Below are positions 56,346 through 64,000 of a DNA stretch of 64,000 nucleotides, piece by piece. The DNA lies in contig JAITYX010000121.1 in the NCBI GenBank assembly GCA_021018815.1, forward strand, positions 310,001 to 374,000, written 5' to 3'. The first letter of the stretch is position 1; the number at the start of each line of letters is the position of its first letter. The DNA is from Talinum fruticosum. Taxonomy: Eukaryota > Streptophyta > Magnoliopsida > Caryophyllales > Talinaceae. A program made the position numbers and the translations under genes. Below the pieces are notes generated by a model. The model was not told the DNA's origin. It ran no database searches and saw only the letters and a program-made list of their open reading frames with translations.

Positions 56346-57836
56346 TGAAGACTCGGATTTTAACTCTAAATATTTTGTGCAAGACTCATGTGTAAACTTA
56401 TATCTCTCTTGAGTTTTTATTGCAAGTCATTCTAAGCTTCATGAAAACTCATATCTAAGTTATCATCTTTGTTCCGAGTGACTCAAACATCACTATGTCC
56501 TGTATCTTATCTACTGAGGTATTCCGACCTACTCGGAATATACTTGAACCATCGCATGATCAAATAATTCTTTTAACGCATTTTATTGTAGTACTGATCT
56601 GTGTTTTCCAACTCAAAACCGAGTCTTTCTCTATTGAGTTTGTATAAGTCAATTTATTCCTTAAATGATTATTTGATAGATCAAGGTCACTTTTCCATGT
56701 TTGAATATTCTTCTACTTGATCTTTCTTCTACTTGATCTTTCTAGGAATTATTCTGAATTGAGTTTGAACCTATTTGATATTAGACTCAAAATATTCCAC
56801 TTTTCTAGGCCAAAGATAATTAAGCATTTAATTATCCTAATTTAATTATTATTTGTGCCTAACCGTGGACCAAAGTATTTTATATTTTGAGAACCAATGT
56901 GATTTTCTTTTTAGGTTACTCAAACAAAGCTAATATACTTTTTAAATTTCAAAAGCAACCGGCTTCTAGTCGTTAAACGCCAACGAGATAGTTTTAGCCA
57001 ATTCTAGACAGGACTCATACACCGTGTCAAAGCCGTCTGTTTCCAAAACTGGAAAAATCCAACACTAGGCTCAACGGTGGTTTCCGCCTTGCTTTTCGGA
57101 CAACACCAGTTGATTGGAACACCTTTTGGATTAAATAGACGTTGCCCAACGTTTACACTCCAATGGATCTTTTCCGAGTAACTTAGAAAAGCCCTTCCAA
57201 CGGCTATCGAAGACTTCGATCCGAAACCGGACACAACGGTTAATCTACTTGGTCATCTATAAATGGAAGCCACTTCACAAGACTTGAAGATTGCTGAACC
57301 TATTGCTAAAACTATTCTCTTAGTGCATTACTCACTCAATCTTCTACTTACAACTCCAAGTCTCGTACTTAATATTTTCTCGAGTTGTAAAGTCTTATAA
57401 TCAATTACATACTTCTCTTACTTTTTGAGTAAAGTCCCTTGATCGAGCTATAAGGGTTAACTCGGTTCGGTTGTCCCTAGTCTGTAAAGGTTATCTCGGT
57501 TAAGAAGTACTAGATTAGATAAGGAAACTTATGAGTCTAGGAAAACATTGTAAAGAATTGTCTAAGGGAGCAATTCGGTAGAGTCAATCCGTTGTATTTT
57601 GAGGATTCAAAATAGTGAATTTGACTTTTTGCTTGGACTAGAACTATTCGTTGTTTTCTCGCCCCGGTGGGTTTCCACGTATTTCGAGTGTATACATTTT
57701 TGAGTCCAATCTAGACTTAGAATTAGTTGTTTAGCTTCTTCCAAGCGTAAAGATTCAAAGTTTGCTTTAATTTTCTCATCACCCTATTCACCCCCTCCCT
57801 CTAGGTTGACTTAGACTCTCCAGGAGCAAACCTTCA
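56346..57836 (+). repeat. Element C 3' LTR
   Basis: 1491 bp, TGAAGACTC to AACCTTCA, TATAAATGG at 57258. Differences from the 5' LTR include several CCG versus CTCG alternations. Confidence 0.92.
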
Positions 57837-57841
57837 AGGTG
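57837..57841. repeat. Target-site duplication AGGTG, right copy (element C)
   Basis: Directly after the C LTR end; matches 42088-42092. Confidence 0.9.
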
Positions 57842-60070
57842 TTTCATCCCTGTTTAAGGCAACAATAGTCTTAAATCCATATAGTTACTCGTCATAGGCA
57901 TTGTGCTCGATCTCAACCCCGCACTCCTTGGAAGTGATACTAGCATAGACATTATCCCCGTTGTCGGTTACAACTTGATCTTTGATGATCATTTTAACTT
58001 TCCGATGCAAGTGTAGAGGGCATTGCTCGATAATCACGCAACCAATGGCGTCCTATGAGTAAATTGAAGGTAGTTAGGATATCTAAGACTTAGAATTTGA
58101 TATTCCTTTCTACTGGCCCTATATTAATCGACAAGGTTATTGTTTCTAAAACTGTTCTCTTATAATTGTCATAACCTCGAAGATGGACGAGTGTGTTTAG
58201 AGAGTTATTGCTCTCTAACTCCTAACCTTCTTGTAGTTTTCTAGGGACGGACATTCACAGTTGATCCATTATCTACCAAGGTTAAGGGAACGAACTTGTT
58301 GATTTAAGTTACCGTTAAATAAAGGGAATTTTTGTGTACTTCGTTTCTTCCGGGAGATCCTTTTGATCAAAGGTAATGGTTCCATCCTTACCGTTAACCA
58401 ATCCTACTACTTTTTATGGCATGGTTTTGGGAGAGAACTCGATCTTGCTAAGCACATTAATCAAAGCCTCGCTTATGTTTCGGGAGCGAGATATTAGTTG
58501 CCAAATTGAGATATCATCTTTTAGTTTCTGCAGTTGTTTAAGGATTGGTTCCTCTTCTTTAGTAGCTTCAAGCTCTTTTGGGGCTTCCTAAGTCCGTTGT
58601 GGACCCGGGGTGCATTGTGCCTTCAAGATCTAGTAAGGAATTAGATTGCTTGGACCTTTAGTTTCCCCTTAAAATTCTTCTTCTTCTAAGGGTGGTATGC
58701 CCTAGAAGTCATCATCATTGTTGTCGTTATTGCTTCTCGTTTTGTAGACATCATCTTCATCTAAAGCCCTTGAACTTATGGATCTAAAGGAGGCAAGCTA
58801 AGAAGTGGTTTGGACTCATCAATATCTTGGATGAAGAGAGACAGGTCCCACTAACCTGGAGTTGTCCATTTCATAACATGCTTTCTAGTTTGTTCTTGAA
58901 TGTCAAACACAGTTCGGTGTCGTGTCCTCGTGCACGATGGTACTTGCAAAATTTTTCCCATATCCTAGTTTTTCGGAATGTTTCACGGTTTCGATTCTGT
59001 TCTAATGGGTGGCAATTCTTTTTCCCCTCGGCCAAGAGACGGTCAAGGGCTTGAGTATAGCTGGTATCAATATGAGTATAATCAATATACCTATTAAGGG
59101 CATTGACATCTATACCCCTTGTAGTATTGCTCGTATTGTAGGTTTTCTTATCTTTGGAGTGATAATTACCTCTATACCCCGTCATGACTTTTGTGGTTGC
59201 AGTGGACAACTCTTCTTCTATCAGCATGCCAACATCTCTAAGGGTTGAGAAGTTCATCATTGGCGGGAACTTGAGATGTTAATTGTAACTAGGCTTAAGA
59301 TTTTTCACGATGATCTTGACTTGATCCTTCTCGGAGGGTCGGTCTACAATGTGGGCATCCTTTTCTTTCCATCCGGTGAAGAAGTCTCGTGAAGCTCTCT
59401 GTCTCACCTTGTTTGATTAATTCCAAATCTCTAAGAGTGACTAGCAAACCAAGTGTTATGGGAGTATCAATGTAGGAACTCCTTGCACGCATCAATCTCG
59501 TTGGCAACCTTGCGTAGGTCAACCGCGTTATACTACTTCAGTACATCGAGTATCGAAAGTCCATGGGAAGATAATGTGGTAAGTGTCTTCTAGAATGTTT
59601 TTAAGAGTCATTTCTCCTAAGAAGTTGTGAACATGATGATGGGGATTCCCCGAACCTTTAAACTAGATGTCGGGCATGGTAAACTTTGGAGGTAGCCGAC
59701 CCTTAGGGATTAAAGTGAATCCCTTACGATCAAAATAATGATTACCGAACATGGATAACTCCCTCAACATCTATTCTATCTAATCTACATGTGGATCAGG
59801 CTGAGGTTTGGATTCATGCTTAGGGGATTCGTGTTTAGGATTGTTTAGAGGAGACAAGCTAGGTCAAGGAGGAGGACCTAATCTCTCCCATTTTCTCAAA
59901 CGTTCCACTTCTTCATCTCTCTTACTATCTTCAATAGCTTTTATAATAGTCTTAAGATCCCTCAATATAGATACCATCTTCTCATCTTAATCATCCATCC
60001 TAGTTGCCACCCTACCTAATTTCTCATTAAGAAAAGTGAGAATGGGAGACTGTTCTAGAGATCCATCCAT
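57842..60070 (-). pseudogene. gag: Tat gag and protease
   Basis: Gag runs from about 60070 (start region MDGSLEQSPI, then a charged LKTIIKAIEDSKRDEEVERL segment) through 59520-59300 (ITLGLLVTLRDLELIKQGET) to a zinc-finger-like CKYHRARGHDTELC at about 58960-58915. The aspartic protease follows, with VPLTLVDNGSTVNV at about 58290-58250, the Tat form of the DTG-type site. The polyprotein continues to 57842, where element C interrupts it, and resumes at 42087. Several stops and frameshifts. Confidence 0.78.
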
Positions 60071-60234
60071 CGAAGGGAATTCTTTCTAAGTACTTTCTTA
60101 CGACGACGAATAGATCGAACCGTGTGGTGTGCACCGAAACTTGTCACATCGATGTAGACCATGGAGTATAACGTAATGCACAATGAGGAGAAGATGTGGC
60201 AAACTCCTTGGTGAGGCGTTGTAATCTTTTGGAG
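60071..60234 (-). other. Region upstream of Tat gag
   Basis: Still part of the Tat element; the frame is partly open upstream of the presumed gag start but I recognise no motif. The CACTA transposon cuts it at 60235. Confidence 0.4.
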
Positions 60235-60400
60235 CACTACTACTGGAATCGGTTTAAACGACGGGTCTTTATTGACGGTTAAAAGGACAAACCGTCCCGA
60301 AAAATGGACTAGTGAAATTTTTATAAATAACCGGCAATTTTTACCACCTATGACGATGATTCTTACATTAGAACCATCGTCATAGGTGAAGCCCTCAACA

Positions 60401-60482
60401 TTTAACGACAGCTCATTGAAACAACTGTCCTCATTGGTCACATTTGACGACGGTTGTTTCAATGAACCGTCATTAAATCTGT
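60401..60482. repeat. Subterminal inverted repeat of the CACTA element
   Basis: The arms 60401-60434 (starting ATTTAACGACAGCTCATTG) and 60447-60482 (ending AACCGTCATTAAAT) are imperfect reverse complements around a 12-base loop. Both contain GACGG/CCGTC-type motifs, likely transposase binding sites. Confidence 0.7.
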
Positions 60483-60499
60483 TCCACAATATATTGCAG

Positions 60500-60845
60500 T
60501 ACTCGCTCTTTTATATGCCCAGTTCATTTTCACTATTTTCTCGGTCTTATCACTCTTCCACAGTTCTCTAATCCACAGTCCTTAGATCTAGATCTCTTCG
60601 ACTTGATACTTGTCTCCAGTAAACTCTCATCGCTCACTCTCGTCGGTAAGCTCTCGATTTTACCTCTTATTGCTCTTTCCTTTTCCTCACTATTTCCTCG
60701 CTTTTGTTTTAGGTGTAGCTCTCCTCATTCCTTTTGCTCGGTCTACTACTTGTTCGACCTCTAGCCTCTCGCTACATCTCTCTATTGTCGTCGTTCTTCC
60801 AAGTATGATTCTCTATCATCTTTTATTTTTGCTTTAAGTTATTTA
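60500..60845 (+). promoter_or_regulatory. Putative promoter and leader of the CACTA transposase
   Basis: A TTTTATATG element at about 60510 is followed by a strongly CT-rich stretch to 60830, like a plant 5' leader. A possible leader intron runs from GTAAGC at 60646 to TTTTAG at 60712. From 60845 to 61365 the DNA is AT-rich with no gene. Confidence 0.4.
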
Positions 60846-61365
60846 CAAAATTTAGGTAGTTGAATGTTGAATATATTTGAGGTAATCTGAATGTTGAGAA
60901 TGTGGGTAATGTTTGAGATTGTTGAAATGTTGAATTGTTTATTAAGAATGTGGGTAACATTTGTTTAGATTGTTAAGAGATTTTAATAAAAAGGTTTAGG
61001 AGTTTAGAATTTAATAATATTAGGGAAATAGAATGATAGTTAGGATGGTAAATCAAAGGAGTGTATCCAAATTTGTTCATGGTTTAGAGAAATAGAAAGA
61101 TAATTTAGATATACGGTTATCCCCAAAAACTTGTCATAAAGATAAATTTGTATTCAAATTTGTCTATTTTGATGAGGTAATGTTACGGTGAACTCATTTA
61201 TCCAATTATTGAAATTGGTATCCAAATATGGTTAGAGTTTAGAGAAATAAAAATATTTATGGTTTAGGGTTTGAGGAAATAGAAAAATTTGTGTTTAGGG
61301 TTTAAGGATCAAAAGAGAGAAAATATAAATGTGAAAATGTAAAAAATTGGAAAGGTATTTGAATA

Positions 61366-62140
61366 TAGGGATCTCCCCAAATACTTGTTATAAAAATAAA
61401 TTTTTATCAAATTTATTTATTTTGATGAGTTGATATTAGGGTGAACTAATTTATCTAATTATCTAAATTTTTGGTTTCCTTTTTGGTTGCAAGTTTGAGG
61501 TATTATACATGATCGTAAACTAGAGGACATGATTTTGTTTAAGTTTACATAATTCATAAGATAATAAGATAAATATGAATGAAATGTTGAGGTCATCCCT
61601 TTAATTTCCTTTAACGACCGAAGACATAACACGAACCGGACTTACCTTGTTGTGATTAACAATGAGGTAGGTTTAACTACCTCAAGACATAACTAAAACT
61701 GGAGTTCCCATAATCCTTTTTGACTTTAGCAATGAGGCCGGATTCACTAGGTAAGACATAGAGTGTATGTGCGAGTGTGGGTCGAGTATACGACGAAAGA
61801 GAAAAGGGATAAAGGCTTTATTAGAGAAAAAGGTGATAAACAATAGGGAATTATTACTTGTTCCCATAAAGCCTTTATCCCTTTTTCCTTTCTTTGTGTA
61901 CTCGACTCATGCTGCACATAGACTCTATGTTTTGCCTTGTGAACCCGATCTCATTGTTAAAGACGACAAAGGTTATGGGAAGTTCGGTTGTAGTTATGTC
62001 TTGGGGTCGTTAAAGCGAATTAAAGGGATGGCCTCAACATTAATTCATATTAATTTGTCTTATGCATTATGTAAAATTAAAAAAAATTATGTCTAGTTTA
62101 TGATAATGTATAATACATCAAATTGGAAGCAAAACGGAAA

Positions 62141-62142
<2 letters not shown>
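61366..62142. repeat. Foldback repeat, copy 1, with its direct-repeat leader
   Basis: The unit starts with a lead GGATCTCCCCAAATACTTGT (61370) and a foldback from about 61470 to 62142. Left-arm TGTTGAGGTCATCCCTTTAA (61585) pairs with AAAGGGATGGCCTCAACA near 62021; the outer part TTGGTTTCC (61471) pairs with GGAAACCA near 62136. The spacer contains AGGTGATAAACAAT at 61830. A partial older copy of the lead lies at 61120-61200. No coding capacity. Confidence 0.8.

Positions 62143-62189
<47 letters not shown>
62143..62189. repeat. (AT)n microsatellite
   Basis: Uninterrupted AT dinucleotides between the two foldback units; a shorter TG/TA run follows at 62224-62242. Confidence 0.9.
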
Positions 62190-62193
<4 letters not shown>

Positions 62194-62310
62194 TATCTTA
62201 CACAATGAATAGAGGAAAAGAATTGTGTGTGTGTATATATATATTTTTAAAAAATGGAAAAATTTAACCACATTATAAAAAGTAAGAACTTAAAACCTTT
62301 TTTTGACATA

Positions 62311-63008
62311 TGGATCTCCCCAAATACTTGTCGATCATAAACATAAATTTGTTATCAAATTTGTGTATTTTGATGAGGGGTTGGGGTGGACTAATTTATC
62401 CTATCATATAAGTTTCCGGTTTCCTTTTTCGTTGCAAATTTGTTGTATTATACATGACTGTAAACTAGAGGTCATGATTTTGTTGAAGTTTACATAATTT
62501 ATAAGACAATAAGATAAATATGAATGAAATGTTGAGGTCATCCTTTTAATTTCCTTTAATGACCGAAGACCGGACTTATCTTGTTGTGATTAACAATGAG
62601 ATAGGTTTACAAGGCAAAATATGAAGTATACATGCAACATAGGTCGATCCACGAAGAACGGCAGAAGGGGTAGAGGAGTCAAATGTAACCAAAAATGAAA
62701 ACTAAAGGTGATAAACAATGACCTTTTATTTCCATTTGACTCATCTACCACTTGTACCCTCCTTCGTGGATCAACCTATGTTACATGGACACTCCATGTT
62801 TTGTCTTGTAAACCCTCATTGTTAATCATAACAAGGGAATTCTAGTTCGGGTTATGTCATTGGTCATCAAAGGAAATTAAAGAGATAGCCTCAACATTTC
62901 ATTCATATTTAATTGTCTTATGCATTACGTAAAACTTCAAAAAAAGTCATGTCTAGTTTATGATAAATATATAATACATCAAAATTGGAAAAAAAAAGGA
63001 AACCGTAT
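62311..63008. repeat. Foldback repeat, copy 2, with its direct-repeat leader
   Basis: Direct repeat of copy 1: the lead GGATCTCCCCAAATACTTGT at 62313, then a foldback from about 62415 (GGTTTCCTTTTTCGTTGC) to 63003 (GGAAACC). Arms contain TTGAGGTCATCC near 62532 and the complementary GATAGCCTCAACA near 62887. The central spacer differs from copy 1 but keeps GGTGATAAACAATG. Confidence 0.8.
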
Positions 63009-63691
63009 CGTATATATACAAGTTACAACGATGGTACGTGTTAGGAATATATACTAAGTAACATCATCTTTTTTGTTTTTCATATAATTTGATAAATAAC
63101 ATGCTTACTTGTGCGTAATTGTGCTTATTTTGCTTACCAATCTATGTTTTTCATAAAATTATCATATGCATTTCATAAGCTTGGAGAACCCGTTAAAAAA
63201 TCTATACATAACAAGTTATCTTAGGTCGCAGATACGTGCATAAATGTGCGTATAGCGCTTAGGATATTAGCTTGGTATGTATAGGTTTTTGAATTGTCTT
63301 TGTTAGACAGTTTGAGAATAATATGATAATAGGTTGTGTGGTTATTGTACTCTTATCATAAATTTGACAAGATATCACGGTGCTCATTTCCCATCTCATT
63401 CTTTAGGTGCAATTATGATGACGATGGGTTTGATGTGTGTATCTTTACTTATGTTACCATACAATTAAGTAAGGATATACACATTAGCCACTTCGTTTTC
63501 GTATGTTGTACTTAAAGGACTAAGGGGAAATGTTGCCGAATTTTGTCAAATGTATAATAAGATTTTGCTACACGGTATAAGGACATACTATTCTTGAATG
63601 TGTTTAGGACCATCTATCCCTGTAGAAGGGTCTTACGCTCAAATCATATTACAATATGTGATGAATTGCTTCTCGTATTTATGGGTAAGAT
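63009..63691 (+). other. CACTA region before the transposase start
   Basis: AT-rich, no recognised coding sequence; presumably leader or intron sequence of the transposase gene. Confidence 0.4.
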
Positions 63692-64000
63692 ATGGATCGA
63701 GTGTGGGTTTATAGTGATATGAGGAGTGTAGAATATCGTGATGGTACAACTTTCTACAGATTGTTGTTGAACATGCCACCAAATTCGGAGAACAGTCCAT
63801 ATTTTATCCGTATTTAAGGTGTTTTAACTCCTCAAGATTGCCGCTTAAGGTTGTAAAAGGTCACTTATATCAGCATGAGTTTGACACAACTTATAAGGTG
63901 TGGGTATGGCATGGGGAAGAGGAGTCGGTGAATAATGTCGTACGAGAGGAAGATGAAGGGTATGATGAAAATGAAGCCAGTAGTAGTATGGAATTAGAAG
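63692..64000 (+). pseudogene. TNP2-type CACTA transposase, N-terminal part, frameshifted
   Basis: The ATG at 63692 opens MDRVWVYSDMRSVEYRDG, matching the M-D-R-x-W start of the transposase-associated domain that precedes TNP2 in CACTA proteins. Near 63745 the frame shifts by one base; in the new frame come VVEHATKFGEQSIFYPYLRC, SSRLPLKVVKGHLYQHEFD and YKVWVWHGEEES, the rest of that domain with the usual WxxHGE end, then an acidic segment to the window edge. The normal zinc-binding CPC before LRC reads YPY here. The catalytic TNP2 domain lies beyond the window. Confidence 0.7.

Larger units (their letters stand above)
42093..57836 (+). mobile_element. Element C: complete Sirevirus with env-like ORF, inserted in the Tat element
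   Basis: LTRs 42093-43554 and 56346-57836 start TGAAGACTC and end CCTTCA, within perfect AGGTG duplications. Inside are PBS, gag (split by a 5.2-kb insertion), pol with intact protease DSG and RT YVDD motifs, an internal TATA box, env-like ORF and polypurine tract. It has the best preserved catalytic motifs of the copia elements here, but frameshifts remain. Confidence 0.92.
32521..60234 (-). mobile_element. Tat-lineage Ty3/gypsy element with antisense coding units
   Basis: Minus strand: gag (from about 60070), protease, RT, RNase H, archaeal-type RNase H, integrase remnant, then a non-pol segment holding plus-strand coding units, a polypurine tract and a 3' LTR at 33603-32521. Integrase after RT defines Ty3/gypsy. 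The second RNase H with YEAYIIGLEV, the LVDNGS protease and the IDYFTKWVE integrase are typical of Tat/Ogre/Retand elements. Element C interrupts it at 42093-57836. The right end is cut by a CACTA transposon at 60235, so the 5' LTR is not seen. Confidence 0.8.
60235..64000 (+). mobile_element. CACTA (En/Spm) DNA transposon, left end; continues past window
   Basis: Starts CACTACTACTGGAATCGG, with the 3-bp GAG before it as the possible target duplication. It is followed by repeated short motifs around GACGGTT and AACCGTC typical of CACTA subterminal regions. Inside are a pyrimidine-rich leader, foldback repeats and, from 63692, the start of a TNP2-type transposase. The right end is outside the window. 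Confidence 0.78.

Noticed and set aside
60055..60489. Minus-strand ORF of 144 codons
   Set aside because: It crosses the boundary between Tat sequence and the CACTA terminus and matches no motif; the overlap is accidental.
62143..62189. (AT)n run as a functional element
   Set aside because: Ordinary microsatellite; no evidence for more than replication slippage.
1..64000. Host genes, tRNA, rRNA, CRISPR arrays or bacterial-type defence systems
   Set aside because: Both strands show transposable-element sequence almost throughout; no cloverleaf, rRNA block or regular spacer array was seen, and the DNA is plant nuclear in character.

Overview
The window is plant nuclear DNA made almost entirely of nested transposable elements; I see no convincing host gene, rRNA or tRNA. 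The lineages are typical of angiosperms: several Sirevirus-type Ty1/copia elements with an extra envelope-like ORF after pol, one Tat-lineage Ty3/gypsy element with two RNase H-like segments, a long Tekay-like solo LTR, and the 5' end of a CACTA DNA transposon. Species cannot be told from the sequence. Nearly every reading frame is broken, so coding entries are given as pseudogenes spanning several frames and their ends are approximate.

Layout. Element D (Sirevirus, minus strand) runs from its 5' LTR at 22662-21229 leftwards through gag (21169-19345), pol (19344-15915) and env-like ORF (1535-1); its 3' LTR lies left of the window. It is split by element B (1902-15695, plus strand, TSD GCTAG), an old Sirevirus that has lost pol and most of its 3' LTR. 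Inside B's 5' LTR, just before the LTR end, sits element A (3285-13824, plus strand, TSD CTCAC), a complete LTR-gag-pol-env-LTR Sirevirus. To the right of D's LTR comes element F (22663-32520, minus strand): env-like ORF and part of pol, joined so that one LTR serves as F's 3' LTR and D's 5' LTR. F's pol is interrupted by element E (26493-31206, minus strand), which carries gag but no pol.

From 32521 to 60234 lies a Tat-type gypsy element on the minus strand: 3' LTR (32521-33603), integrase remnant, archaeal-type RNase H, RNase H and RT (38649-41250), then protease and gag (57842-60070). Between its integrase and 3' LTR are two degenerate plus-strand (antisense) coding units with recognisable introns: a plant mobile domain (PMD) gene (34378-36924) and a DUF7745-like unit (37555-38648). 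Element C (42093-57836, plus strand, TSD AGGTG), a full Sirevirus, is inserted in the Tat polyprotein. C's gag zinc knuckle is in turn split by an AT-rich insertion (44547-49767), which contains a 3.1-kb Tekay-like solo LTR (45222-48362, TSD AAAAG).

A CACTA transposon begins at 60235 and runs off the right edge. It has a subterminal inverted repeat, a pyrimidine-rich leader, two direct copies of a roughly 0.6-kb foldback repeat, and the N-terminus of a TNP2-type transposase from 63692.

Points most worth following up: the intron-bearing antisense PMD/DUF7745 units in the Tat element; a conserved TATA box before the env-like ORF in A and C, suggesting a separate promoter; a UAG codon at the same place between gag and pol in A, C and E; the shared-LTR tandem D/F; a tandem triplication over the RT active site in D; and recurring small indels at CCG and CAGA sites between copies, which may be assembly error.
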